Below are positions 1 through 7,525 of a DNA stretch of 26,525 nt, in pieces; the first letter of the stretch is position 1; the number at the start of each line of letters is the position of its first letter. Below the pieces are notes generated by a model. The model did not search any database. It saw only the letters and a list, made by a program, of their open reading frames with translations, and was not told where the DNA came from. The stretch comes from JBHELT01 sp046262935 (GTDB taxonomy: Bacteria > Actinomycetota > CADDZG01 > JAHWKV01), in assembly GCA_046262935.1 (NCBI GenBank), contig JBHELT010000061.1:1-26525 (forward strand), in the 5' to 3' direction. Both the position numbers and the translations under genes were made by a program.

Positions 1-894
1 GAGCCGAATCAACTCACTCTGCAGCAGGTATCCCGCGATAGTTTGATCGCATCGATCGCCGACTTTCGAACGAGACCAGATCCCAGATTCACGACCAACC
101 CCGAGCAGGCGCCCAACCAGCGCAGCCCGGCGCGCGTGGCAAGACGTGTAGCTGCGATAAAGGTCTTCTTCAAATGGGCCTATGGCACAGGTCGCATCTC
201 AGCCGATCCGGCCGCTCTCATCAAGGCCCCCAAGCGCTCCAAACGACTGCCGAAGGCACTGGAGGCCGAAACCGCACTCAGGGTTATGGCCGGCGCAGAC
301 GAAGGGCGTTGGCCCGAGCGCGATCAATTGATCATAGTCTTGGCGCTCACGACGGGTCTGCGCCTCGAGGAGATGGCGACCCTTAAGATCGAAGACTTGG
401 TTGGTGATCCTCCAGACTCGATGAACGTAGTTGGCAAGGGAAATAAGGAAAGACGTTTACCCATCCCTGGCGTGACGCAAGAGGCCCTCGCGCTATACAT
501 GCCGACGCGCGCATCGCGCTTGGAGAAGTTTCGGATCGACGCGAAGACACTGTTCATCTCAACCCGACCGCGCTCCGCTGGCAGAACCAAGAGCGGCGAA
601 ACGGTTATGAGTGTCGATGCGACCCGCGCTGGCATCGCATACGTTGTCGATAGGGTCTTGCGACGTGCGGGGGCCCGACGTAGAGGAAGCAGGGTGCACG
701 TCCTTCGTCACACATTTGCAACCCTTGGTCTTCGACCAGATGCCACCACCGGTCACCCGGCGTATACCCTTCGCCAATTACAAGCTGCGCTTGGGCATGC
801 GAACCTCGGAACTATCCAGATCTACACGGAGGTATCCGACTCCGAACTTGTGCGGGCCGCCTCGGCGCACCCACTGGCTCGCGTCAAGGAGTGA
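1..894 (+). CDS. Tyrosine recombinase/integrase (XerC/D-like), 5' end cut by the window
   Basis: Site-specific recombinase that cuts and rejoins DNA through a tyrosine-phosphodiester intermediate. The frame is open to base 1, and the residues before the first possible start (TTG at 43) read like the N-terminal core-binding domain (LTLQQVSRDSLIASIADF), so the gene very likely begins outside the window and the TTG is not its start. The full catalytic set is visible: Arg in TGLRLEE (codon at 361), Lys in GKGNKERR, HxxR in HVLRHTF (697-708), His in LGHANLG and the nucleophile Tyr in IYTEV (codon at 823). The stop at 892-894 lies one base from the stop of the convergent gene at 896. No attachment site or other phage gene is visible nearby, so a chromosomal Xer-type enzyme and a mobile-element integrase both remain possible. 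Confidence 0.9.
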   Translation, partial: EPNQLTLQQVSRDSLIASIADFRTRPDPRFTTNPEQAPNQRSPARVARRVAAIKVFFKWAYGTGRISADPAALIKAPKRSKRLPKALEAETALRVMAGADEGRWPERDQLIIVLALTTGLRLEEMATLKIEDLVGDPPDSMNVVGKGNKERRLPIPGVTQEALALYMPTRASRLEKFRIDAKTLFISTRPRSAGRTKSGETVMSVDATRAGIAYVVDRVLRRAGARRRGSRVHVLRHTFATLGLRPDATTGHPAYTLRQLQAALGHANLGTIQIYTEVSDSELVRAASAHPLARVKE

Positions 895-895
895 A

Positions 896-1357
896 TCAGG
901 GACCTAGCAGTAAAGATCCGCTCATCTCCGTGCTTCCCGTTGGCAGCTTCAGGTTGACGGTGTCGGATGCGGTCTTGCCGGGAGCTATCGATCCGATGCG
1001 AACAGGGAACGCAGTACTTGCCGTTCCCGACAACGTCAATTGAACAGTCCCGCGCCACAGGGAATCGGTGTCATTGGTGATGAGAACCTTCATCTTCACG
1101 TTGTTGCGGGTGCCTTTAGCGCGAAGATCCAGAAGCAGTCCACCGCAAAGACCTTCTTCTTGTCCTCGGGTTATCCGGGTAGACGATATGACTTCCGGCG
1201 GGCCGGATTCATGGATCACCATCGTGAACGGTGTTTCCACGCGATCTTGACAAGTGAGCGTATGAGTTAGTCCCCGTAAACCGGAAACACTGATAGGCAG
1301 AAGGAATGCGCCCATCAAGGCGAACAGGGCGATCCGCGATCTCAACGCTCCGGGCAT
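896..1357 (-). CDS. Small secreted protein of unknown function
   Basis: Protein of 153 residues that I do not recognise. It starts with a basic stretch followed by a hydrophobic segment (residues about 8-26, IALFALMGAFLLPISVSG), which looks like a Sec signal peptide without a lipobox cysteine at the expected place. The mature part is rich in Ser, Thr and Val with alternating beta-type patterns, and has two cysteines (TLTC and GLCGG) that could form a disulfide after export. It reads like a small extracellular beta-sandwich, but no family motif is visible. It follows gcvPB on the same strand after 47 bases; a weak promoter-like pair just upstream suggests it may be transcribed separately. The ATG has no clear Shine-Dalgarno sequence. 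Confidence 0.6.
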   Translation of the reverse strand: MPGALRSRIALFALMGAFLLPISVSGLRGLTHTLTCQDRVETPFTMVIHESGPPEVISSTRITRGQEEGLCGGLLLDLRAKGTRNNVKMKVLITNDTDSLWRGTVQLTLSGTASTAFPVRIGSIAPGKTASDTVNLKLPTGSTEMSGSLLLGP

Positions 1358-1364
1358 GTGGACA

Positions 1365-1392
1365 GTCTTATCTCGAAAGGGTCAAGAGTCAA
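1365..1392 (-). promoter_or_regulatory. Weak candidate promoter for the secreted-protein gene
   Basis: Read on the minus strand, TTGACT (1387-1392) is separated by 16 bases from TAAGAC (1365-1370). The -10-like box ends 7 bases before the ATG at 1357, which would give a leaderless or nearly leaderless transcript and would fit the absence of a ribosome binding site. The -10 box matches only about half of the consensus. Confidence 0.3.
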
Positions 1393-1404
1393 AGATCGAA
1401 GACC

Positions 1405-2868
1405 CTAAAGACCCTTGCCTTTCATCTGCGGGTCCCAGCGAAGATGAAGGTCGCGTGCTGCGCGCGCTTCATCGAGCCTTCCGACCGGCGTTGTGATGGG
1501 GGCATCATGAAGCAGATCGGGGTCGTTACCTGCTTCCTCGGCGATCTGAAGCAGTGCATCTGCCAGGGCATCGAGACTCTGCTTCGTTTCGGTCTCGGTC
1601 GGCTCGGCCATGAGGGCTTCTTCGACAACCAACGGGAAGTAAACCGTCGGCGGATGGAAACCAAGGTCGATCAATCTCTTCGCGATATCGGTGGCGCGCA
1701 CTCCTTGCGATTTGAACTTCTTTGCTGTCGCGACGAATTCATGCATGCAGAGCTCCGGGTGGGCCATCGGATAAACGCCTTCGATCCGTTTGCGCAGATA
1801 GTTGGCATTAAGCACCGCCCTCTCAGAGACTTCCTCTAAGCCGGAGCCACCCAGGGAGCGCACATATGTGAACGCCCTCACGACCATGGCGAAATTGCCA
1901 TGGAACCCGTGGACCCTGCCGATCGAATGGGGACGGTCATGGTCCCACCTGTAGCGCTGAGTGTCGGCGTCGTACGCAGGAAGAGGCGCAGGCAGAAACT
2001 TCTCCAAACGCTCGCTCACCGCGACGGGACCGGAGCCCGGTCCCCCACCGCCATGCGGTGTCGTGAAGGTCTTATGCAGGTTCAGATGCACGACGTCGAA
2101 GCCCATATCCCCGGGCCTCACCACCCCCATGATCGCGTTCAAGTTCGCTCCGTCGTAATAAAGAAGTCCTCCAACACTGTGGATGGCTGCGGCTATCTTT
2201 TCGATGTCACGTTCGAAAAGACCCAAGGTGTTGGGATTGGTGAGCATCAAGCCGACCACCGATGAATCAACAGCTTCTTCTACGGCTTTGAGGTCCACCA
2301 GGCCGCGCGCGTCGGACGGGATCTGCTTGACCTTGTAGCCCGCCAATCTTACGGTGGCTGGGTTGGTTCCATGCGCTGAATCGGGGATCAATACCGTCTG
2401 GCGCGGGTCGCCGTTGCTGGTATGGAAGGCGCGCATCAATAAAAGGCCGGTCAACTCACCAGCCGCTCCCGCCGCAGGCTGAAACGTAACCCGCGACATG
2501 CCTGTGATCTCGGCGAGCTCGCGCTCCATCTCCCAAAGTAGTGCGAGTGCGCCCTGTGTCCACTCTTCGGACTGCCAAGGATGAAGTGACCTGAAGCCAG
2601 GAAGGCTCGCAACTTGTTCGTGGACCTTTGGGTTGTATTTCATCGTGCATGAACCGAGCGGATAGGGACCAACATCGATGGCCCAGTTCATCCGCGACAG
2701 GTTCGTGTAATGCCTTACAAGTTCAAGTTCGGAGACCTCGGGCAGAGCGGGCGCCTGCTTGCGCATCAGATGCGGTTCTATATCTGGAACCCACGTTTCT
2801 ACTCCCGGCTTTGGAACCGTCGAAGCTCTTCTGCCGGTCACTGACTTATCGAAGATGGTGTTGCTCAT
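1405..2868 (-). CDS. gcvPB: Glycine dehydrogenase (decarboxylating) subunit 2, P-protein C-terminal half
   Basis: PLP-bearing half of the split P-protein of the glycine cleavage system. With GcvPA it decarboxylates glycine and passes the aminomethyl group to the lipoyl arm of GcvH. The 487-residue length is normal for the GcvPB family. The PLP lysine is K266 in HLNLHKTFTTPHGGGGPGSG, followed by the glycine-rich loop typical of the family; other hallmarks are GSCTMKYNP (72-80) and AGAAGELTG. The ATG overlaps the gcvPA stop codon by 4 bases (ATGA), implying translational coupling. All key residues appear intact. The gene is the last gcv gene of the minus-strand run. Confidence 0.97.
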   Translation of the reverse strand: MSNTIFDKSVTGRRASTVPKPGVETWVPDIEPHLMRKQAPALPEVSELELVRHYTNLSRMNWAIDVGPYPLGSCTMKYNPKVHEQVASLPGFRSLHPWQSEEWTQGALALLWEMERELAEITGMSRVTFQPAAGAAGELTGLLLMRAFHTSNGDPRQTVLIPDSAHGTNPATVRLAGYKVKQIPSDARGLVDLKAVEEAVDSSVVGLMLTNPNTLGLFERDIEKIAAAIHSVGGLLYYDGANLNAIMGVVRPGDMGFDVVHLNLHKTFTTPHGGGGPGSGPVAVSERLEKFLPAPLPAYDADTQRYRWDHDRPHSIGRVHGFHGNFAMVVRAFTYVRSLGGSGLEEVSERAVLNANYLRKRIEGVYPMAHPELCMHEFVATAKKFKSQGVRATDIAKRLIDLGFHPPTVYFPLVVEEALMAEPTETETKQSLDALADALLQIAEEAGNDPDLLHDAPITTPVGRLDEARAARDLHLRWDPQMKGKGL

Positions 2869-4196
2869 GCGACCACCTCGGCTAGGGTCTTGGCCAGTAG
2901 TTCGATGTCATCGGGGTGCCGCCGTTCAGTGACTGCGACGATCAACTTATCCTGCATCCCTTCGAACATGGCGAGCGAGGGGCCGAGCAGGAATCCGCGC
3001 TCGGCCATCTTCCAAACGATCTCATCGGCGTTGCCAGGCACAGTGAGCACGAACTCTTTGAAGAATGGCTGGTCGAACGCGAGCGAGCAACCAGGAACAG
3101 AAGAAAGCAGTTCCGCTGCGCGGTGTGCACGCGACGTACATGTGGTTGCGAGTTCGGCGAGGCCCTGGGGGCCGAGCCACGAAAGATAAACGGTCGCAAC
3201 GACTGCCATGAGGGTTTGGTTGGTGCACACATTCGAGTTGGCCTTCTCGCGCCTTATGTGTTGTTCCCGGGCCTGCAGTGTGAGAACGAACCCGGGCTTT
3301 CCATGCACGTCGACCGTGGCCCCGCAGATACGCCCGGGAACGCGCCTTACATGCTCCATCTTGGTAGCGAATATCCCGAGGTATGGGCCCCCGAAATTGA
3401 GTTCGTTGCCTAAACATTGACCCTCGCCTGTTACGACGTCGGCCCCAAGCGCACCGGGGGCCTCGAGTAAACCCGCAGACAGTGGATCGAAATGCACGAC
3501 GAGCAACGCTCCCGCTGCATGTGCAACGTCGGCCGCTTGCTTGATGTCTTCGATGACGCCGAAAAAGTTGGGTTGGGCGACCACGACGCAAGCAACATCA
3601 GAAAGATCGATACTCGAAAGGTCCGTCCTGGCTTGATCGGAACCCGCCGTGATGAACTCGTAGCCAAGCGCTTTTCCGAAAGTTTCTAGGACGCTTCGAT
3701 AATTGGGATTCAACGCTGCGGTTAGTACGATCTTGCTGCGCGATGTGGCCCCCGCTGCAAGGTTGACGGCTTCCACCAATGAACTGGCCCCGTCGTAAAG
3801 GCTGGCGTTGGCAACATCCATGCCTGTCAATTCCGAGATCATCGTTTGATACTCGAACAGCGTTCCTAAGACCCCCTGTGACAACTCAGGCTGGTACGGC
3901 GTATAGCTGGTCAAGAATTCAGCCCTGTAAGCGACAGACCGAACCGCTGCCGGGACGTAGTGGTCATAAGCACCTCCCCCAGCGAAGCAGATCAAAGAGT
4001 CCGCCCCAAGGTTGCGCGACGCGAACGATGACATGAGGTCAACGACCTCGCTCTCAGCCAAGGCAGGTGGGATGTCCAGCGCCCTGCCGAGCCGCAAAGT
4101 TTTAGGTATCGGCTCGAAGAGATCGTCGATCTTGCTTATGCCAATGACCTCGAGCATCTCGGAGATGTCTTGGTCGGTATGGGGGGTGTAGTCCAT
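2865..4196 (-). CDS. gcvPA: Glycine dehydrogenase (decarboxylating) subunit 1, P-protein N-terminal half
   Basis: Non-PLP half of the split glycine decarboxylase; it forms the P-protein with GcvPB. The 443 residues match the family length. Visible family features are the N-terminal YTPHTDQDISEMLEVIG segment, FAGGGAYDHYVPA (about residues 70-82), TPYQPELSQG and EYQTMISELTGMDVANAS. The ATG follows the gcvT stop by 5 bases with a short TAAGG ribosome binding site, and the 3' end overlaps gcvPB by 4 bases. The split gcvPA/gcvPB form differs from the single long gcvP (gcvB) of mycobacteria, which separates this organism from that group. Confidence 0.97.
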   Translation of the reverse strand: MDYTPHTDQDISEMLEVIGISKIDDLFEPIPKTLRLGRALDIPPALAESEVVDLMSSFASRNLGADSLICFAGGGAYDHYVPAAVRSVAYRAEFLTSYTPYQPELSQGVLGTLFEYQTMISELTGMDVANASLYDGASSLVEAVNLAAGATSRSKIVLTAALNPNYRSVLETFGKALGYEFITAGSDQARTDLSSIDLSDVACVVVAQPNFFGVIEDIKQAADVAHAAGALLVVHFDPLSAGLLEAPGALGADVVTGEGQCLGNELNFGGPYLGIFATKMEHVRRVPGRICGATVDVHGKPGFVLTLQAREQHIRREKANSNVCTNQTLMAVVATVYLSWLGPQGLAELATTCTSRAHRAAELLSSVPGCSLAFDQPFFKEFVLTVPGNADEIVWKMAERGFLLGPSLAMFEGMQDKLIVAVTERRHPDDIELLAKTLAEVVA

Positions 4197-4201
4197 CTAC
4201 C

Positions 4202-5275
4202 TTATTTCTTGATGAATGGGGGCCTCGTCACTTGGACCTCGAGCGTCTTGCCTCTAACGTCGACGTCGAGAATCGTACCTGGTTCTGCCGATGACGACTC
4301 AACGTAAGCCAGGCCTATTCCTTTCCCCAGCACCGGCGAATAATTCCCGCTGACCACGTTGCCGATCACCTTGCCTTGCGATGCCACCTGGTATCCAGCC
4401 CGCGGGATCTCGCGACCCAAAGCCATCAAACCGACCAGTTTGGTTGGAGTCCCAGCGTCACGGATCGTTTGAAGGAGCGACTTGTGTTCAAACGACTTTT
4501 CCCACTGGATGACCCAGCCGAGGCCGGCCATTATCGGATCGGTCTGTTCGGATATCTCGTGGCCGTGCAAGGGAAATCCCATCTCAAGACGCAGTGTGTC
4601 GCGGGCTCCAAGACCCGCCGGAACCAGGCCATCGCTGGCGCCGATATCGAGCAAGAGGTTCCAGAGCTTCGAGGCCGAAGCGGGATCAACGAAGAATTCG
4701 ATCGTGTATTCCCCGGTGTAGCCAGTTCGGGCCATGGTGACATCGATACCTTCGAAAGAAGAATCGAGGAAAGAGTGCATCTTGAGGTCCTCGATCGCGG
4801 GCACATGTGGCCCTGTGATGCGTTTCGCTGCTGGCCCCGAGAGCGCGATGATGGCCCAACGCTCCCTACCCTCCTGCACGCTGACCCCAGGTGGGGCCTT
4901 AGCGATGAGGACGGCCTTCACTGCATCGGAGTTGGACGCGTTGGGCACGACGACGAACCCATCGGGCCTGCGGTAAACGAATATGTCGTCGATGATCCCG
5001 CAATCGTCATTGAGAACCAGGTTGTAGCCGGCCCTCCACTCCCCGAGTGCCGCTACCTTGCCCGGAAGCAAACCGTCGAGGAAAGCCTCTGCCCCCTCGC
5101 CTGAGACGATCAATTTCCCGAGATGCGATACGTCGAACAGTCCCGCATGCTCCCTAACAGCTGTGTGCTCGGATATGACGCCCGAGTATTGAAGGGGCAT
5201 ATCCCAGCCGCCGAACGGCGTTATCTTTGCGCCGAGCCTCACATGCTCGTCGTACAGTGGGGGCCGTATGGTCAT
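4202..5275 (-). CDS. gcvT: Aminomethyltransferase, glycine cleavage T-protein
   Basis: Transfers the methylene group from aminomethyl-lipoyl GcvH to tetrahydrofolate, releasing ammonia. It has 357 residues, as usual. The N-terminal folate-binding part shows LYDEHVRLGAKITPFGGWDM and GLFDVSHLGKL; the acidic motif GIIDDIFVYR contains the conserved Asp needed for folate activation; GYTGEYTIEFF and GLGARDTLRLEMGFPLHGHE are further family blocks; the C-terminal barrel follows. The ATG overlaps the stop of the upstream nuclease-like gene (ATGA), so the two are probably translated together. I see no glycine riboswitch-like element before it. Confidence 0.97.
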   Translation of the reverse strand: MTIRPPLYDEHVRLGAKITPFGGWDMPLQYSGVISEHTAVREHAGLFDVSHLGKLIVSGEGAEAFLDGLLPGKVAALGEWRAGYNLVLNDDCGIIDDIFVYRRPDGFVVVPNASNSDAVKAVLIAKAPPGVSVQEGRERWAIIALSGPAAKRITGPHVPAIEDLKMHSFLDSSFEGIDVTMARTGYTGEYTIEFFVDPASASKLWNLLLDIGASDGLVPAGLGARDTLRLEMGFPLHGHEISEQTDPIMAGLGWVIQWEKSFEHKSLLQTIRDAGTPTKLVGLMALGREIPRAGYQVASQGKVIGNVVSGNYSPVLGKGIGLAYVESSSAEPGTILDVDVRGKTLEVQVTRPPFIKK

Positions 5276-5712
5276 GGGGCCGGTTCGTCGGCCCAGATGG
5301 GTGCTTCATCGTTGGCCCCTTCAACCAGGCTTTTCTGGCTTGGCTCCTCGAGGCCGTATTTGATCAACAGATTCAGGTAATCGCGCTGATAGAAGATCTT
5401 GCAGCGCACGTCCGGATACAACTCCCGCAGTCTTCGGACCTTGCGGTTCTTCTTGGTGACCAATTTCTGATTCAGAGTAGTTATCTCGATGAACATGCTG
5501 TATGCCGGCAAGAAGAAGTCTGGTGTGAAGCGTTGAGTAACGTTGCCGTCTACGTCCCAGTCGATCTCGAAAGAGCGCGGTTCGTAATCCCATTCGATCT
5601 GATAGAAGTCGAGCAACTTGGCGAACTGTCTTTCGGAGTTGTGCGCGAACTCAACCGTGTCGCTTTGAAGAGGTGATTCGGTTTGATGTTCCTCACTCTG
5701 CGACTGCGAGAT
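5272..5712 (-). CDS. Conserved small protein with a PD-(D/E)XK/DUF559-like core, coupled to gcvT; probable ATC start
   Basis: The conserved part (VEFAHNSERQF, YEPRSFEIDWD, FTPDFFLPAYSMFIEITT, KKNRKVRRLRELYPDV, IFYQRDYLNLL) resembles small restriction-endonuclease-fold proteins: a PDF motif, then an acidic residue on the next strand. The usual E-x-K is E-I-T here, and lysines follow about 7 residues later, so catalysis is uncertain. The product has not been assigned a function. Start choice: the frame is open to a TTG at 5841 and a GTG at 5811, both deep inside the merR gene. The best ribosome site (GGGGAGG) lies at the merR end with ideal spacing to an ATC codon at 5712-5710, one base after the merR stop. 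The ATC start gives about 146 residues and fits the tight packing, but it is non-standard; GTG at 5811 is the canonical alternative. Confidence 0.75.
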   Translation of the reverse strand: MSQSQSEEHQTESPLQSDTVEFAHNSERQFAKLLDFYQIEWDYEPRSFEIDWDVDGNVTQRFTPDFFLPAYSMFIEITTLNQKLVTKKNRKVRRLRELYPDVRCKIFYQRDYLNLLIKYGLEEPSQKSLVEGANDEAPIWADEPAP

Positions 5713-5713
5713 G

Positions 5714-6208
5714 TTATCCCTCCCCTTGTACCTTTCTTGTACCGCCGTCGGGGGCCGCGGTTGTGATCTGTTCTTCCGATTCTTTCTTGCGCAACTCTGA
5801 AACCGAACCACGCAATTCCTGCATGACCGGATCGACCGCAATCATGAAGACCCCTTGACCGCGGCGCAGAAGATCGAATGCCTCCTCGGGTGACTTGTAC
5901 GCGTAAACACTGTTGCCGTCGCTCGCGATGGTGACTCCTGTTGGATCGTGTCCTGCTTCATGCAGGTATTCGATCGCTTCGCGGACGCGCTGCAGGCTGA
6001 TCCCCGCGTCGAGCAGGTTCTTGATCAGTTTGAGATCAACCAGATCCTCGAAGGAGTAAAGACGCTGACTGCCTGACCCTTGAGCCGGTTGGATGCTCGG
6101 CGTGACCAAGCCCGTACGGGCCCAATAATCGAGTTGGCGGTAGCTGATACCAACGATGTTGCAAACCTGCGGACCCCTGAAACCAGCTTCGGTCACTGTA
6201 GCTCCCAC
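5714..6208 (-). CDS. MerR-family transcriptional regulator (Rv1830-like)
   Basis: DNA-binding regulator of 164 residues. The N-terminal winged helix-turn-helix is clear: GPQVCNIVGISYRQLDYWAR, then GLVTPSIQPAQGSGSQRLYSFEDLVDLKLIKNLLDAGISLQRVREAI. The C-terminal part is short, with no cysteine metal-binding site, so it is not a metal sensor of the classical MerR type. By position next to the DUF151 gene and the gcv genes it corresponds to M. tuberculosis Rv1830. The start is GTG at 6208 with GGAGG 9 bases upstream; an inner GTG four codons later is possible. It is the first gene downstream of a good promoter and probably leads the nuclease-like - gcvT - gcvPA - gcvPB transcript, so it may control that operon and itself. 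Confidence 0.92.
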   Translation of the reverse strand: MGATVTEAGFRGPQVCNIVGISYRQLDYWARTGLVTPSIQPAQGSGSQRLYSFEDLVDLKLIKNLLDAGISLQRVREAIEYLHEAGHDPTGVTIASDGNSVYAYKSPEEAFDLLRRGQGVFMIAVDPVMQELRGSVSELRKKESEEQITTAAPDGGTRKVQGEG

Positions 6209-6225
6209 CCGCGACTCCCTCCGGT

Positions 6226-6233
6226 GTAATTAC
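6226..6233. promoter_or_regulatory. Small palindrome between the predicted start of transcription and merR
   Basis: GTAATTAC is a perfect 8-base palindrome placed a few bases downstream of the predicted transcription start of the merR-gcv operon and just before the GGAGG ribosome site. Its position would suit an autoregulatory operator, but it is short and could be chance. Confidence 0.25.
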
Positions 6234-6243
6234 GTGGATGGTC

Positions 6244-6273
6244 AGCGTAGGGCTTGGACAGATTTGGTGTCAA
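6244..6273 (-). promoter_or_regulatory. Sigma70-type promoter of the merR - gcvT - gcvPA - gcvPB operon
   Basis: On the minus strand a perfect -35 box TTGACA (6268-6273) is followed after 18 bases by TACGCT (6244-6249), which keeps the key TA...T positions of a -10 box. Transcription would begin near 6237, giving a leader of about 30 bases with GGAGG before the GTG start of merR. It sits in the only sizeable gap (152 bases) between the DUF151 gene and merR. Confidence 0.6.
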
Positions 6274-6360
6274 GGATTGAATCGTAGTGTCATCCTCAAG
6301 TGCATGTTGAGAGTTGTGCGTCCCCGACGTGGTTGGGGCATCTCCAGGTCAGAAAAACTT

Positions 6361-6840
6361 CTAATTGGCTCGAAAATCTTCTGGGCTTACTTGTTCGAGG
6401 AAGCGTCTGAATTCCTCGACCTCGCTCTCTTCTTCGTCATCTTTGATGGTGATGCTGGCCTCTTCGATAACCTCTTCGGTTGCGAAGATGGGGACGCCTG
6501 TGCGAACGGCCAACGCTATCGCGTCGGATGGACGACTCGACACTTCGAAATTATTGCCATTCAAACTGAGCCGGATCGAAGAATAGAACGTGCCCTCACG
6601 CAACTCGTTGATCGAGATGCCGTCGACGTTAACTCCAACTTCCTCGATGACGCTCTTCAAAAGGTCATGTGTCATAGGCCTTGCAGTAACCACGCCTTGC
6701 AGAGCGAAGGCGATCGCAGTTGCCTCAACCGCGCCGATCCAGATGGGCAGATACCTTTCGCCGTCCCGCTCTTTCAGCAGGACGATAGGTTGATTCGTCG
6801 GCAGTTCAACGCGCACCCCGACCAGATTGAGTTCGATCAT
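6361..6840 (-). CDS. Bifunctional nuclease family protein (DUF151, Rv1829-like)
   Basis: Protein of 159 residues of the DUF151 family, members of which have been reported to have DNase and RNase activity. Family blocks are seen in order: QPIVLLKERDGERYLPIWIG (about 18-37), EATAIAFALQGV, RPMTHDLLKSVIEEVG, INELREGTFYSSI, and SRPSDAIALAVRTGVPIFA (about 102-120), which is the most conserved core. The C-terminal tail is strongly acidic (IKDDEEESEVEEF). The ATG has GGAG 7 bases upstream. It lies between the two merR genes as in mycobacteria, but here hpt and an MgtE-like gene have been placed between it and the second merR. A TATGCT box in the 46-base gap after hpt could give it its own weak promoter. 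Confidence 0.93.
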   Translation of the reverse strand: MIELNLVGVRVELPTNQPIVLLKERDGERYLPIWIGAVEATAIAFALQGVVTARPMTHDLLKSVIEEVGVNVDGISINELREGTFYSSIRLSLNGNNFEVSSRPSDAIALAVRTGVPIFATEEVIEEASITIKDDEEESEVEEFRRFLEQVSPEDFRAN

Positions 6841-6886
6841 CTAGCCACTCCAATTTGAGCCAGCGTAGCATAGGACTTTCATCGAA

Positions 6887-7525
6887 TTATCTCGACGCCG
6901 AACCGGGGTTGCTTGATCCGGTGGCCGTGGATCCCGCCTCTGGGATGGTCATATCGGCAAATAGGTTCAAAAGGGAGTCTGGCCTCGCGGCCAAAGCGGC
7001 GACATCGGAAACGCCGGCGATGAATGGCAGGTTGCGGTATCGGCCCTTGAAGTCCAGACCGTATCCCACCACGAACTGCCCGGTGTGGAAGCCCACATGA
7101 TCGATGGATGGCTCGGCGATCCTTCTGACGTCTTTGTTCACCAAAGTACAAACCCTGAGGTTCTTTGGCTCACGAGCTTCGAGGTTCTTGAGCAGGAAGG
7201 ACAACGTCAATCCGGTGTCGACTATGTCTTCTACCACGATGACATCTCGATGCTCCAAAGGCTGCTCTAGATCTTTCACGATCCTCACCACACCGGTCCG
7301 CGGGGTACCAGGCGAGGAACCAGGATATGCCGAGATCGACATGAATTCGATGTCGGCATCGATCCCCATCTCGCGAACCAGGTCAGCCAAGAACATCACC
7401 GACCCTTTCAGGACCGCTACGAGCAATGGCCTTTCATCTTCGAGTTTGGAGACGACTTCGGCAGCCAGCTCGCGAACGCGCTGCTGGATGGTTTGAGAGT
7501 CGAAAAGGATCTGCGCTATGGCCAC
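6887..7525 (-). CDS. hpt: Hypoxanthine (guanine) phosphoribosyltransferase
   Basis: Purine salvage enzyme that joins hypoxanthine or guanine to PRPP. The PRPP-binding loop VIVVEDIVDTGLT is at residues 95-107. The metal/PRPP region VAVLKGSVMFLADL (36-49) and the base-binding block FVVGYGLDFKGRYRNLPFIAGV near 151-172 are intact. The protein is 212 residues; after the point where the family normally ends it carries an extra tail of about 40 residues rich in Ser, Gly and Ala, of unknown use. The GTG start at 7525 gives the usual N-terminus and has no ribosome binding site; a perfect TATAAT ends only 8 bases before it, so the mRNA is probably leaderless. The start and promoter lie inside an inverted repeat. 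Confidence 0.95.
   Translation of the reverse strand: MAIAQILFDSQTIQQRVRELAAEVVSKLEDERPLLVAVLKGSVMFLADLVREMGIDADIEFMSISAYPGSSPGTPRTGVVRIVKDLEQPLEHRDVIVVEDIVDTGLTLSFLLKNLEAREPKNLRVCTLVNKDVRRIAEPSIDHVGFHTGQFVVGYGLDFKGRYRNLPFIAGVSDVAALAARPDSLLNLFADMTIPEAGSTATGSSNPGSASR

Noticed and set aside
2916..3413. Plus-strand frames opposite gcvPA and gcvPB
   Set aside because: Codon-mirror open frames of high-GC genes; no recognisable product.
4376..5104. Long plus-strand open frame (242 codons) opposite gcvT
   Set aside because: It is the antisense shadow of gcvT; the sequence shows no family motif and no ribosome site, while gcvT is complete on the minus strand.
5276..6300. Glycine riboswitch for the gcv operon
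   Set aside because: gcvT starts inside the upstream gene's stop codon, and the leader of the merR-led operon is only about 30 bases, so there is no room; no paired aptamer pattern was seen before gcvH either.
6238..6858. Plus-strand open frame of 206 codons opposite the DUF151 gene
   Set aside because: Antisense to a conserved nuclease-family gene, no domain and no start context.
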